From: Bifidobacterium saguinibicoloris
GTDB lineage: Bacteria > Actinomycetota > Actinomycetes > Actinomycetales > Bifidobacteriaceae
Direction of reading: 5' to 3'
Assembly: GCF_019331725.1 (NCBI RefSeq)
Contig: NZ_JAHBBF010000007.1
Span: 62,001-126,000, forward strand
Length of the DNA stretch: 64,000 bases
Shown: one piece after another, positions 28,122-37,681 of the stretch
Position numbering within the stretch: position 1 is the first letter of the stretch
How the letters are laid out: every line of letters starts with the position of its first letter
Translations under genes and position numbers: made by a program
The notes under the pieces: generated by a model
Database searches by the model: none
What the model was told of the DNA's origin: nothing
What the model saw: only the letters and a program-made list of their open reading frames with translations

Positions 28122-28168
28122 AACCTAAGATGCCCGCACACGGCGGGATCTTAGGTTTTCGTGTCTTT
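28122..28168 (+). terminator. Rho-independent terminator
   Basis: AACCTAAGAT at 28122-28131 pairs with ATCTTAGGTT at 28148-28157, with a GC-rich inner stem, followed by TTTTCGTGTCTTT. It is the best intrinsic terminator in the intergenic stretch and points to a plus-strand transcript through the small gene at 27780. Confidence 0.75.
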
Positions 28169-28258
28169 ACAGGTGTAACAGGGGCAGCGGAGGCAGCGGC
28201 CGATAATCGCGACAACACCGCGGCCACCGCGACAAGCGACCGCTGGGCAACCCCCAAA

Positions 28259-28690
28259 GGCCGAATATCGCGACAGAGACAACTCCACCGCGGCAATCGG
28301 CCGCCCAGCACCGTTTAGCGGCCGAAAGTCGCGGCCAACAGTCCCCCACCGCGGCAAACGGACACTAGCCACTACCCAGCAGCCGAAAACCGCGAACATA
28401 GGTGTCTCATCGCGACAAACGGCCGCTCACAAGTCCCCAGAGGCCGAATATCGCATCAGCACCAAGGCCATCGCGACTATCGGCCGCCCAGCACCTCTCA
28501 GCGGCCGAAAGTCGTGGCCAACAGTCCCCCACCGCGGCAAGCGGCCGCTGATCAACCCCCAGAGGCCGAATGTCGCAGCAGCGCCAACCCCACCGCGACT
28601 AACGGCCACCAACCACCAACCGCGACCGTCAGCCAACCACCAACCGCGCGTCAGCCAACCACCAACCGCGCGTCAGCCAACCACCAACCG
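28259..28690. repeat. Intergenic array of 61-bp hairpin units (GGCCGAA family)
   Basis: GGCCGAA (AGCCGAA once) starts at 28259, 28320, 28381, 28442, 28503 and 28564: exactly 61 bp each time. Each unit has GGCCGAA(A/T)(A/G)TCGCG, about 16 bases, then the inverse box CGCGAC(T)AtCGGCC, so it is a 12-bp stem with a loop and a spacer. After the last unit a 22-bp unit with CAGCCAACCACCAACCGCG is repeated at about 28631-28690. It sits downstream of the amino-acid permease at 28727. Confidence 0.9.
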
Positions 28691-28726
28691 TCAGCCCAAC
28701 GACGAGCGACCGGCGCCCAACGCAGC

Positions 28727-30301
28727 CTACCCGCGCAGCGCGGCCTTGAGATCGCGGTTCTGGAAGCGGTCGTGGAGCAGGCAGTATCCGCCGAACACCG
28801 CCAGCCACACCAGCCCGGCGACGCCGGAGCCGATGGTGTCGTCCGCGAGGAACAACGTCACATAGATGAACACGAAGAACACGATCGCGAAGGTGTTCGT
28901 GAACTTGTACGCGGGCATGATGAAGCCATCGCCGATGAAGTCGGCGGACCGACGGTACTTCTGATGCGCGAGCATCGTCAGGATGTAGATGAAGATGATC
29001 ACCGCGGACGAAGCGGACGAGAACAGCACGAACGCGCTGTGCACCTGCGGGAACGCGTTGATGACGGGCGACATGAGCACGCACGCCGCCGAGATGAGGA
29101 TCGCGCGAGCCGGCACGCGGCGCTTCGACACCACGCCGATCTTCGAGAACACGGGCGATTCGGATTCGCTCGCCAGCTGGTAGAGGTGGCGGCCGGCGGA
29201 GTACAGCAGCGAGTTGAGCGACGAGGACGCGGCCGTGATCACCACGAAGAACACCAGCGCGGACGCCCAGTTCAGCCCCGCATACTGGAACACCATGATG
29301 AACGGAGACGCGAACGAGCCGTCCTTGTTCGGCTGGAACGACGTCCACGGCACGATGCACATGATGGCCAGCAGCGCACCCACGTAGAAGATGAGGATGC
29401 GCATGATGATCTCGTTGATCGCCTTCGGCAGCACCTTGCGCGGGTTCTGCGTCTCGGAAACGGTCACGCCCACGAACTCGATGGCCTCGTACGCGAAGAA
29501 CACCATCTGGAAGCTCATCAGGAACGCCAGCCAGCCGTTCGGCGCAATCGAGAAGTTGTCGAACAGGTTGGCGAGGCTTGCGGAGCCGGCCGGCGAGACG
29601 CCGTCATGGCCGGGGATCTGCACGGCGTTGTAGTGGTAGCCGATCACCACCATCACCACGGCGGTGACGATCATCGCGCAAATCAGCGTGATCTTGATCA
29701 TCGAGAACCAGAATTCCGCCTCGCCGAACGCCTTCACCGCCACCAGGTTGATGGTGGCGAGCGCCACGAGGAACACCAGCTCGATGAGCCATTTCCATGG
29801 CGTCAGGTCGATGCCGAACGTGTTGAAGAACGTGATGAAATACGTGGACACGGCGGTGATCTCCGTCATGCCGATGAGCACGAGCACGATCCAGTACGAC
29901 CATCCGGCGAACTTGCCCCATCCGTTGCCCAGATACCGGGTGATGAAGTTGATGAACGTGTGCTGGCTGGGGTCGCGGTACATCATTTCGCCGATGGCGC
30001 GCATGAGCATGAACATCACGAGGCCGACGCCGATGTACACGAACACGATGCTCGGTCCGGTCAGCGCGATCGACTTGCCGGAGCCCAGGAACAGGCCGGT
30101 GCCGATGGTGCCGCCGATGGCGATGAACTGCACGTGGCGGTTGTTGAGGCCACGGTCCATCTCGTTGGCCTGGTCGAGGGACTCGACGGACTCCAAGGTG
30201 GCGGTGGCAGTGGCGGATGCCGCGGTGACGGGATCGCCGGCGTTACTGCTGCTGGGCGCGCCGGCCGCGCCCATACTGCTTGTGCTCTTCTCGTCAGACA
30301 T
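28727..30301 (-). CDS. Amino-acid permease (APC superfamily, AAT family)
   Basis: 524 residues. After a Ser/Ala/Thr-rich cytoplasmic tail of about 50, NNRHVQFIAIGGTIGTGLFL is the first helix with the substrate-binding GTIGTGL segment of the AroP/CycA/LysP group, and 11 further hydrophobic segments follow. The upstream open frame continues through a CCCAC(A/G) microsatellite and is not used. The start at 30301 has only a distant weak SD; TAAACT at 30310-30315 is 8 bases upstream, as in other likely leaderless genes here. It is closely related in family to the permease at 35005. The amino acid carried cannot be told. Confidence 0.87.
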   Translation of the reverse strand: MSDEKSTSSMGAAGAPSSSNAGDPVTAASATATATLESVESLDQANEMDRGLNNRHVQFIAIGGTIGTGLFLGSGKSIALTGPSIVFVYIGVGLVMFMLMRAIGEMMYRDPSQHTFINFITRYLGNGWGKFAGWSYWIVLVLIGMTEITAVSTYFITFFNTFGIDLTPWKWLIELVFLVALATINLVAVKAFGEAEFWFSMIKITLICAMIVTAVVMVVIGYHYNAVQIPGHDGVSPAGSASLANLFDNFSIAPNGWLAFLMSFQMVFFAYEAIEFVGVTVSETQNPRKVLPKAINEIIMRILIFYVGALLAIMCIVPWTSFQPNKDGSFASPFIMVFQYAGLNWASALVFFVVITAASSSLNSLLYSAGRHLYQLASESESPVFSKIGVVSKRRVPARAILISAACVLMSPVINAFPQVHSAFVLFSSASSAVIIFIYILTMLAHQKYRRSADFIGDGFIMPAYKFTNTFAIVFFVFIYVTLFLADDTIGSGVAGLVWLAVFGGYCLLHDRFQNRDLKAALRG

Positions 30302-30393
30302 AGTCGGCGAGTTTACCTTGCGTTTGTTTCGTAGGGAAGAGGCTGCCTCATGCTTTGCGACTTCCCGCTTGCGACGACTTCCACGCTGTCCCG

Positions 30394-30477
30394 TCCACGC
30401 CCACGCCCACACCCACACCCACGCCCACACCCACGCCCACACCCACACCCACGCCCACACCCACACCCACGCCCACT
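30394..30477. repeat. CCCAC(A/G) hexanucleotide microsatellite
   Basis: About 14 tandem hexamers CCCACA or CCCACG lie between the start of the amino-acid permease and the end of the FtsX permease gene. In one frame of the minus strand this would encode alternating Trp and Val/Ala residues, which is not believable as protein. Confidence 0.9.
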
Positions 30478-30506
30478 TCTCACCCCACGTCCACTTCCCG
30501 CTTCGC

Positions 30507-33500
30507 CTACTCCACACTTTTCAGCGATACCGCGGGGTCGATGCGGTCGAGCACCGGGTTGGTGAGCAGTTGGACGAGCAGCGCGAACGCGAGGGTGACG
30601 GCGGCGGCGATGAGATAGCTCGTGGGACGCACGTGGACCTCGAAGTACATGCCGGGCATGGCGAGCGCGGCGGTGAGCAGTCCGCCCACCCACCTGCCGA
30701 GCGGCAGTCCGGCCAGGATGCCGACGCCCGTGAGGACGAGCATCTCCTTGTTCACGTAGACGTGCACTTCGCGGTCGTAGAAGCCGAGGACCTTGAGCGT
30801 GGCCATCTCACGTACGCGTTCGGACACGTTCGTGTTCGCGAGCGTGAACAGCACGACGAGTGCGAGCCCGCCGGCCAGCCCCACGATGAGCGCGACCACC
30901 GCGCCCATGAGTGTGAATTCGAAGCTGCGTTCGAGTTTCGCGGTGCTGACGGCGCTCAGGATCTTCGCGTCGCGCCCCAGTTTCGCCGCGTAGGCGATCT
31001 GGCCGTCCGCCGAGCCTTTGAGGTTCGCGTAGACCGCGTTGAGTCCGACGCCCTCCGATTCGGTGCCGTCCTCGCCGTCCGATTCGGTCGCGTCCGCACC
31101 GTCCGCGCCATCCGACGCGTCCTCGCCGAACAGCGCACGGTAGTACGCGGTCGTCAGGTACAGGTCGGAGCCGATGACGGACTCGCTGACCGCCCGCACG
31201 CGCGCCGTGGCGCGCGCCGAATCGCCGTTGCGCAACTCGACCTTGTCGCCCGCCGTGACGCCCAACGCGTTGGCGGCGCTGCGCGAGACGACGACGCCGG
31301 CGTCGTCCGCGTCCGTCAGTCGGATCGTCTTGCCGCCGTCGACGTCGCGCAACGCGGCGATGTGCGTCACGTCGGCCGCGTGCGGCACGGTGACGAGCTG
31401 CACGGTGGTCGATTCGTCGTCGGCGTTCGTCATCTCGCCGCTTTCGACGCGGGCGGACGTCACGTCGCCGGCGAGCCGGCCGTCGTCGCACAGGCGTTGT
31501 TCGACGGCGGCGAGGTCGTCGTGGTCGGTGACGACCATCAGGTCGTACTGGTAGATGTCCTGGTACTGGCGGGCGGGGATTGCGTCGACGCTGTCGTTGA
31601 TCGCGAGGCCGCACACGATGAGCGCGGTGCAGCCTGCCACGCCGCCGACCGTCATGACGAGACGCGACTTGAAGCGCATGATGTTGCGCACCGTCACCTT
31701 GTTGAGGAAGCCCATGCGTCGCCACAGCGGGCGGATGCGTTCCAGCAGGACGCGCGTGCCGGCCTTCGGCGCCTTCGGACGCATCAGCGCGGCCGGCGTC
31801 TGCCTGAGCTCGCCCGCGCATGCCACGACGGTCGCGGCGGTGACGCCCACGACGAACAGGGCGATGCCGGCCGAACCGTACAGCCAGTCGTATTCGAGGC
31901 CGACGCCCGGCACCGTGTACAGGCCGTTGAGCACGACGAGCAGGAACGCTGGGATGCCGAGGAATCCGGCGAGCAGGCCCAGCCCGCCGCCGATCAGGCA
32001 TGCGAGCGCGGCGAACAGCACGTAGCGTGCGGCGATCGCGGCCGACCCGTAGCCGAGGCCCACGTACGTGCCGATGAGGCCGCGTTCCTCCTCCACCATG
32101 CGGGTCATGGCGGTCAGGCTCATGAGCACGGCGACGGTGAGGAACACCACCGGGAACGCGCGTCCGATCGATTCGATGGAGCTCACGTCCGATTTGAGTT
32201 GGCTGAAGCCGCCGATCGCGGAGCGCGTGCGCACGTACCAGCGGGCCTGCGGTATGTTCTTTTCGACCTGTTCGGCCTGTTCGTCCAACTGTTGCGTGGT
32301 TTCGGCCTTCTGCGCGTCGAGGTCCGATTGCGCCTGGTCGAGTTGCGTCTGCGCCTGTTGGAGCTGCGGGCTTTGGCTGATGATGGTCTGGCGGAGTTCG
32401 GGGGTGATGGCGGTGGTTGCGGTTGCGGCGGTTGCAGGTGCGGAGGCTCCGGACGCGGTCGCGGCGGACGCGGCGGCGGACCGTGAGCGCAGGGCTTGGG
32501 CGGCGAGGGCGTCGACCTGTTGGTTGAACTGGTCGCGCTGTTGGTCGAGCTGGGTCTGGGCTTCGGCGAACTTGGCGTCCGCCTCCTTGCGGGCGTCCTC
32601 GATCTTCTGTTTCGCCTCGTCGACGAGCTGTTGGCGACGGGCCTTCTGCCGCTTGGCCTGGATGGTGTCCGCGATGCGGTCGGCGACGGTCTTGACGGTG
32701 TCGTCATACCGGTCGGAGAACGTGTCCTCGGCCTTGGCGCCGGCGACGGTCAGGCTGATGGACGTGTAGACGTCGGCGGACGAACTGTCGGCGAGCGCGC
32801 CGTCGGTCAGACTGGCGGACGGCGTGAAGAACACGTAGTCGGCGGCCGCGTTCTGCCGGAACGCCTCGCTGCCGATGCCGTCCGGGTTGCTCAGGTCGTC
32901 CGGGTCGAGCACCTCACCGGTGATGGTGAGCTTCACGGCGGGTTCGGATGAACCGGACTCATCAGGGCCCGACGAGACATCCGATTCTATAGAATCGGAC
33001 GAAACGGACCTACCAGACGCGGATGAAACGTCCGAACCTACAGAATCGGGCGAGGAGATGGGCGTGACGGTGAGGGCGTCGCCCACCTTGCGGCCGCTGT
33101 CCATCAGGAACTTGCGTGTGACGGCGATTTCGCCGGACTTCGCGGGCATGCGGCCGGACACAAGATACGGGCGGTCGAGCGCACCCGAACCGGTGGAATC
33201 GGATGCAGGGGACCCGCTGGAACCCGACGAAACGTCCGAACCTATAGTTTCGGACGAAACAGACGCACCGGATACGGGAGAAACACCCGAATCTATAGAA
33301 TCGGACGAAACGAAGGCCTCCAACACGGACGCAACGTCCGAACCTATAGAATCGGACGCCACGGAACTCCGGGAACCCGGCAAAACGACCGAACCTGCAG
33401 AATCGGACGCGACGGACGAACCGGACGAACCGGAACCGGGCGCATCGGCGATTCCGGTGACCGTCACGGTCTTCTCCGCGCCGTCGATCGGCACCTTGAC

Positions 33501-33968
33501 CGAACGACTGCGCACACCCTGCGCCGCCTCCACACCGTCGACCGCACGCAGGGCGGCCACGTCGTCGTCGGTCAGACCGAGCGTCGAAACGACCTGGATG
33601 TCACGCAGGCCTTGCGCATCGTAGAAGCGGTCGGCGCCAAGGAACATGTCGCGGCACCCGGCATAGATGCCGGTGAGCACGGCCACGCCCAACAGCGAGA
33701 TCACCGCGATCGAGACGAACCGCTTCCACGAACGCAGCCAACAGCGCGTCATGTCCTTGACGAACGCACGGGAGAGGCCGCTCCCGGACCGCTTCACGGA
33801 CGGCTTCCCTCGGAGGGAGGACTCCGCCGTCTCCCACCCGCCAGGGTCCGAGGTCGTCCCTGCAGCGGCAGCGCGGAACGTCTCACGGGACGTGCGCCCC
33901 GCCCCGCGCGCAAGCCGCCGCGCCTCGCGGCGTTGGTGCTTCACCGAATGTCTTCCGGACATCGCCAT
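30507..33968 (-). CDS. FtsX-type ABC exporter permease with extracellular coiled coil and 17-residue repeats
   Basis: 1153-residue permease of the MacB/LolE/FtsX superfamily. One helix is at about 85-105 and three are at about 620-760. A second extracytoplasmic domain follows, and three helices close the C terminus, with a DxxAVSLKSVE end. Between helix 1 and helix 2, residues about 181-345 are a Ser/Asp/Gly-rich stretch built of 17-residue units such as SDSIGSDVSS and SSDSIESDVS, coded by a 51-bp DNA array. Residues about 430-560 are a Gln/Ala/Lys-rich coiled coil. GAGGGG is 7 bases before the ATG. The ATPase gene ends 10 bases upstream, so the two form one operon. It probably exports a peptide or envelope-active compound; substrate unknown. 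Confidence 0.85.
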   Translation of the reverse strand: MAMSGRHSVKHQRREARRLARGAGRTSRETFRAAAAGTTSDPGGWETAESSLRGKPSVKRSGSGLSRAFVKDMTRCWLRSWKRFVSIAVISLLGVAVLTGIYAGCRDMFLGADRFYDAQGLRDIQVVSTLGLTDDDVAALRAVDGVEAAQGVRSRSVKVPIDGAEKTVTVTGIADAPGSGSSGSSVASDSAGSVVLPGSRSSVASDSIGSDVASVLEAFVSSDSIDSGVSPVSGASVSSETIGSDVSSGSSGSPASDSTGSGALDRPYLVSGRMPAKSGEIAVTRKFLMDSGRKVGDALTVTPISSPDSVGSDVSSASGRSVSSDSIESDVSSGPDESGSSEPAVKLTITGEVLDPDDLSNPDGIGSEAFRQNAAADYVFFTPSASLTDGALADSSSADVYTSISLTVAGAKAEDTFSDRYDDTVKTVADRIADTIQAKRQKARRQQLVDEAKQKIEDARKEADAKFAEAQTQLDQQRDQFNQQVDALAAQALRSRSAAASAATASGASAPATAATATTAITPELRQTIISQSPQLQQAQTQLDQAQSDLDAQKAETTQQLDEQAEQVEKNIPQARWYVRTRSAIGGFSQLKSDVSSIESIGRAFPVVFLTVAVLMSLTAMTRMVEEERGLIGTYVGLGYGSAAIAARYVLFAALACLIGGGLGLLAGFLGIPAFLLVVLNGLYTVPGVGLEYDWLYGSAGIALFVVGVTAATVVACAGELRQTPAALMRPKAPKAGTRVLLERIRPLWRRMGFLNKVTVRNIMRFKSRLVMTVGGVAGCTALIVCGLAINDSVDAIPARQYQDIYQYDLMVVTDHDDLAAVEQRLCDDGRLAGDVTSARVESGEMTNADDESTTVQLVTVPHAADVTHIAALRDVDGGKTIRLTDADDAGVVVSRSAANALGVTAGDKVELRNGDSARATARVRAVSESVIGSDLYLTTAYYRALFGEDASDGADGADATESDGEDGTESEGVGLNAVYANLKGSADGQIAYAAKLGRDAKILSAVSTAKLERSFEFTLMGAVVALIVGLAGGLALVVLFTLANTNVSERVREMATLKVLGFYDREVHVYVNKEMLVLTGVGILAGLPLGRWVGGLLTAALAMPGMYFEVHVRPTSYLIAAAVTLAFALLVQLLTNPVLDRIDPAVSLKSVE
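32945..33410. repeat. 51-bp palindromic array inside the FtsX permease gene
   Basis: The core TCTATAGAATCGGAC or variants is in strict 51-bp phase: the CGG of the core starts at 32945, 32996, 33047, 33200, 33251, 33302, 33353 and 33404 (33047 to 33200 is 3 x 51 with unrelated sequence between). Complete copies are palindromes with arms GTCCGATTCT and AGAATCGGAC around TA. The period equals 17 codons, so the reading frame is kept. The same core and period occur between genes at 42745-43078. Confidence 0.9.
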
Positions 33969-33978
33969 GCACCGCCCC

Positions 33979-34683
33979 TCACCATTCGATGTCGGCGATG
34001 GGCGTGGGATGCGCGTTCGTCTCGGCGCTTGTGACGCGTCCGGAACGGAAGTGGACCACCTTGTGCGCCATCGGGGCGAGCGCGGAGTTGTGCGTGATGA
34101 TGAGGACCGTCATGCCTTGTGTGCGGCAGATGTCCTGCAGGAGCGTCAGCACCTCCTTGCCGGTCTCGTAGTCGAGCGCACCGGTCGGCTCGTCGCACAG
34201 CAGCAGCTTCGGTTTCTTCGCGATCGCGCGGGCAATGGACACGCGCTGCTGCTCGCCGCCGCTCAACTGGGCGGGGAAGTTGTCGAGCCGCTCCCCCAAC
34301 CCGACCTTGCGCAGCGTCTCCGCCGGGTCGAAATGGTCCGGGCAGATCTGGCTCGCCAACTCCACGTTCTCCAAGGCCGTCAGGTTGGGCACGAGATTGT
34401 AGAACTGGAACACGAAGCCGATGTCGTTGCGCCGGTACGTGATGAGGTCACGTTTCCTGAGGTCCGTGATGTCGCGCCCGCCGACCACCACACGGCCCGA
34501 CGTGGCCGTATCCATACCGCACAGAATGTTCAGGGCTGTGGTCTTGCCGGCGCCGGACTGGCCGAGGATCACGGTCAGCTCGCCCTCGTCGGCCGTGAAG
34601 CTCGCGCCGTCGAGCGCGCGGATCGGCTTGCCGCCGCCGGCTGGATACTCTTTGACCACATCGTCGAATTCGATATACGCCAT
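33979..34683 (-). CDS. ABC exporter ATPase (LolD/MacB type)
   Basis: 234-residue ATPase with Walker [11 protein letters not shown]-loop [17 protein letters not shown], signature [14 protein letters not shown], Walker [13 protein letters not shown] and H-loop IITHN, all canonical for the LolD/MacB branch. The start at 34683 has GAGGTGA 7 bases upstream and begins the conserved fold ([11 protein letters not shown]); longer frames reach 34779. It is the first gene of the operon with the 1153-residue permease. The region 34684-35004 to the divergent amino-acid permease holds several GGACGGCATC-like short repeats and a possible TACAAT -10 box at 34928 for the plus strand, but nothing firmer. Confidence 0.92.
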   Translation of the reverse strand: MAYIEFDDVVKEYPAGGGKPIRALDGASFTADEGELTVILGQSGAGKTTALNILCGMDTATSGRVVVGGRDITDLRKRDLITYRRNDIGFVFQFYNLVPNLTALENVELASQICPDHFDPAETLRKVGLGERLDNFPAQLSGGEQQRVSIARAIAKKPKLLLCDEPTGALDYETGKEVLTLLQDICRTQGMTVLIITHNSALAPMAHKVVHFRSGRVTSAETNAHPTPIADIEW

Positions 34684-35004
34684 GTCGCTCACCTCGCCAA
34701 TCGCATCTGTCATCGCGACGGTTCGCGGCCGTTCCATCGGCCTGCCGTCCACGGCCCACACGGTTCGCCGTCGAACCATCGCCTCCTTCTCCCATTTAAC
34801 TCCATCTCGCTGGGTATCGGACGGGCGAAACGCTCACGGCGTCATCGGACGGCATCGGACGGACGGCATCGGACGCCGTCCCTCACCTCACCGTGGGACG
34901 ACCGCGCGAACCGCAATCGGACGGGCATACAATACCGTCCATCGCGCCCGCACGGGATTCCCGCCGGACGTGCGTCATATCGGAACGAACAAGAGAGAGA
35001 AGTC

Positions 35005-36480
35005 ATGGCTTCCGAAAACACGGCCAAGAAGCCGCGCGAAACCGACGACGTGCCGGTGCCGGCGACGTTGCGCAAATCGCTGAAGAACCGCCACATCCAG
35101 CTCATCGCACTGGGCGGCGCCATCGGCACGGGCCTGTTCTACGGCTCGAGCGAATCGATCGCGCTGGCCGGACCGTCCATCCTGCTCGCCTACCTCATCG
35201 GCGGCCTCGCGATCTTCATGATCGTGCGCGCACTGTCCGAAATGTCGGTCGAAGACCCGAAGGCGGGCGCATTCAGCTACTACGCCACGCGATACTGGTC
35301 GAAGCGCGCCGGGTTCATCTCCGGATGGAACTACTGGTTCAACTACATCCTCGTCTCCATGGTGGAGCTCGCCGTGGTCGGCTCGTTCGTGAACTACTGG
35401 TTCCCGGCCATTCCGACGTGGGTGTCGGCGGCCGTGTTCCTCGTGGTGATCTGCGCGGCCAACCTGCTGGGCGTCTCCAAGTTCGGCGAATTCGAATTCT
35501 GGTTCGCGATCATCAAAATCGTGGCCGTCATCGCGATGATCCTCGGCGGTCTCGCGGTCATCGTGTTCGCCCTGCCCACCGATTCCGGCGCGAAGGCGAC
35601 CTTCGCGAACTGGTTCGCCGTGGACGGCGGCTTCTTCCCGCACGGGCTCATGGGACGCGCGTCCGACGGCTCGTGGACCGGCCTGCTCATGGCGCTCGTC
35701 GTCGTGATGTTCAGCTTCGGCGGCACCGAACTCATCGGCATCACCGCGGGCGAGACCGAGGATCCGAAGACCACGATCCCGCGCGCCACCAACGACATCA
35801 TCTGGCGTATCCTCGTGTTCTACATCGGCGCGCTCGGCGTAATCATGGCCGTGGTGCCGTGGGACCAGATCGACGGCAAGTCCAGCCCGTTCGTGCAGAT
35901 CTTCGATTCCGTGGGCGTGCACGCGGCCGCCGGCATCCTCAACTTCGTGTGCCTCACCGCCGTGATGAGCGTGTACAACTCCGGCCTGTACGCCAACTCC
36001 CGCATGCTGTACTCGCTGGCCAAGCAGGGCAACGCGCCCGCGTACCTCGGTCGCCTGAACAAGCATGGTGTGCCGGTGGCGGGCGTGCTCACCTCCGCGG
36101 TGATCACCGCGATCGCCGTGGTCGTCGTGTTCGTGTGGCCCGAGTTCGCGTTCAACTATCTGATGTCCATCGCGACGATCGCCGGCATCATCAACTGGAC
36201 GATGATCATGATCACCGAGATGAAGTTCCGCCACGTGGTCGCCGCCGGCGGGGCGCCCGCGGATACGGCGCTGGCCGGGCTGTCGGGCGCGGAGGCGCTG
36301 GACGCCATCCACTTCAAGCTGCCGTTCGCACGCGTGACCCCGTGGGTGGTGCTCGCGTTCCTGGCGCTGGTGGTGGTGCTCATGTGCTTCTCCCCCAGCT
36401 ACCGCGTGGCCGTGATTGCCGGCGTAATCTGGCTGGCGATCCTGTTCGTCGCGTATCAGCTCACCCAGGCGCGGAAGTAA
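35005..36480 (+). CDS. Amino-acid permease (APC superfamily, AAT family)
   Basis: 491 residues. A short Lys-rich tail is followed by KNRHIQLIALGGAIGTGLFY, the first helix with the binding-site GAIGTGL, then FGGTELIGITAGETEDP (the family loop after helix 6) and about 12 helices in all. The start at 35005 has AGAGAGAAG as a modest ribosome binding site; the frame is open far upstream but no better start exists. It is convergent with ilvC and shares a bidirectional terminator with it. It belongs to the same family as the permease at 28727 but is clearly distinct. Substrate not predictable. Confidence 0.88.
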   Translation: MASENTAKKPRETDDVPVPATLRKSLKNRHIQLIALGGAIGTGLFYGSSESIALAGPSILLAYLIGGLAIFMIVRALSEMSVEDPKAGAFSYYATRYWSKRAGFISGWNYWFNYILVSMVELAVVGSFVNYWFPAIPTWVSAAVFLVVICAANLLGVSKFGEFEFWFAIIKIVAVIAMILGGLAVIVFALPTDSGAKATFANWFAVDGGFFPHGLMGRASDGSWTGLLMALVVVMFSFGGTELIGITAGETEDPKTTIPRATNDIIWRILVFYIGALGVIMAVVPWDQIDGKSSPFVQIFDSVGVHAAAGILNFVCLTAVMSVYNSGLYANSRMLYSLAKQGNAPAYLGRLNKHGVPVAGVLTSAVITAIAVVVVFVWPEFAFNYLMSIATIAGIINWTMIMITEMKFRHVVAAGGAPADTALAGLSGAEALDAIHFKLPFARVTPWVVLAFLALVVVLMCFSPSYRVAVIAGVIWLAILFVAYQLTQARK

Positions 36481-36512
36481 GGCCTGCGCACGGGCGACAT
36501 CGCCCACGAATG

Positions 36513-36553
36513 CGAAAACCGCCGCTCCGGACGAATCCGGGCGGCGGTTTTCA
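36513..36553. terminator. Bidirectional terminator
   Basis: GAAAACCGCCGC and GCGGCGGTTTTC arms with a CCGGA/TCCGG inner stem. Runs of A on the left and T on the right make it usable by both the plus-strand permease gene and the minus-strand ilvC gene. Confidence 0.88.
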
Positions 36554-36628
36554 CGTTACGGGCTCAGCTCAGTCCAGCGGTCTCACGGTCGAAGCCGAAA
36601 CCGAAACCGGAACAAACCCGAAACCGTC

Positions 36629-37681
36629 TCACTGCACCTGGGCGCGGGCGATCTTGCCGGTGAAGGAGTTGGCCTCGTCGGCATCCTTGACGCCGTCCTT
36701 GTTCCAGGAGAACATGGCGCGCAGCTTCGGGCCGACGGTCTCGATGCGCTCGCTGGAGTACTTCTCCTGCAGCTCCTTGAAGTGCGGGGCGCCGGCGTCC
36801 TGATCGTCGATGAACTCCTTGGCGAAGGAGCCGTCCTGGATACGGCCCAGGTGGTACTCCATGCGCTTGCGGCAGTCCTCGTTGATGACGGTGTTGGTGT
36901 AGTCGCCGTACTGGGCGGTGTCGGAGCAGGACCAACGGGCCTTGTTCAGGCCGCCCTCGTTCATGAGGTCGACGAGCATCTTGAGCTCGTGGCAGACCTC
37001 GAAGTAGGCGATCTCCGGCTGGTAGCCGGCGTCGGTGAGGACCTCGAAGCCCATCTCGACGAGCTTGTTCACGCCGCCCATGAGGACGTTCTGCTCGCCG
37101 AAGAGATCGGTCTCGGTCTCCTCCTTGAAGGTGGTCTTGATGGCGCCGGCGCGCAGAGCGCCGAGGGCCTTCGCGTAGGCGAGGGTCAGGGCCCAGCCGT
37201 CGCCGCGCGGGTCCTGCTCGACGGCCACCACGACCGGGACGCCACGGCCGGCGGCGTACTCACGACGCACGATGTGGCCCGGGCCCTTCGGGGCGACCAT
37301 GAAGACCGGGTGGTCCTCGGACGGCTTGATGTAGCCGTAGTGGATGTTGAAGCCGTGGGCGAACGCGACGGCCGCGCCCGGCTTGATGTTCGGCTCGATG
37401 TCGTCCTTCCAGATGTTGCGCTGGTACTGGTCGGGCGCGAGGATCATGATGACGTCGGCCTCGGCGGCGGCTTCCGGCACGGACTTGACCTCAAGGCCCT
37501 GCTCCTTCGCGAAGTCCACGGACTTGGAGGTCGGACGCAGGCCGACGACGACGTCGACGCCGGAGTCGCGCAGGTTCAGCGCGTGGGCGTGGCCCTGGGA
37601 GCCGTAGCCGATGATGGCGACCTTCTTGCCTTCGAGCACGGAGAGATCGCCGTCGTTTTCATACCAGATCTGTGCAGCCAT
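36629..37681 (-). CDS. ilvC: Ketol-acid reductoisomerase, second of a tandem pair
   Basis: 350-residue class I enzyme. It converts 2-acetolactate or 2-aceto-2-hydroxybutyrate to the dihydroxy acids in valine, leucine and isoleucine synthesis, using NADPH and Mg. The Rossmann motif [17 protein letters not shown] is at about 25-41, the basic specificity loop is LRPTSKS, the Mg ligands lie in [11 protein letters not shown], and SxxYGDYT is near the C terminus. The ATG at 37681 has AAGGAG upstream. It is very similar along its length to the gene at 38150, and both end in KIARxQVQ, so they are paralogues from a tandem duplication. Some B. longum genomes carry the same ilvC pair. Its leader contains a short hairpin with GGACACAATCC, shared with the other copy. 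Confidence 0.96.
   Translation of the reverse strand: MAAQIWYENDGDLSVLEGKKVAIIGYGSQGHAHALNLRDSGVDVVVGLRPTSKSVDFAKEQGLEVKSVPEAAAEADVIMILAPDQYQRNIWKDDIEPNIKPGAAVAFAHGFNIHYGYIKPSEDHPVFMVAPKGPGHIVRREYAAGRGVPVVVAVEQDPRGDGWALTLAYAKALGALRAGAIKTTFKEETETDLFGEQNVLMGGVNKLVEMGFEVLTDAGYQPEIAYFEVCHELKMLVDLMNEGGLNKARWSCSDTAQYGDYTNTVINEDCRKRMEYHLGRIQDGSFAKEFIDDQDAGAPHFKELQEKYSSERIETVGPKLRAMFSWNKDGVKDADEANSFTGKIARAQVQ

Noticed and set aside
26435-28726. Hidden tRNA or other structured RNA gene in the large gap
   Set aside because: No cloverleaf with a GGTTCRA T-loop or CCA end was found on either strand; the structure present is repeat hairpins and one terminator.
30302-30517. N-terminal extension of the amino-acid permease through the microsatellite (alternating Trp and Val)
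   Set aside because: The extension is translation of a hexanucleotide repeat; the family starts near the ATG at 30301.
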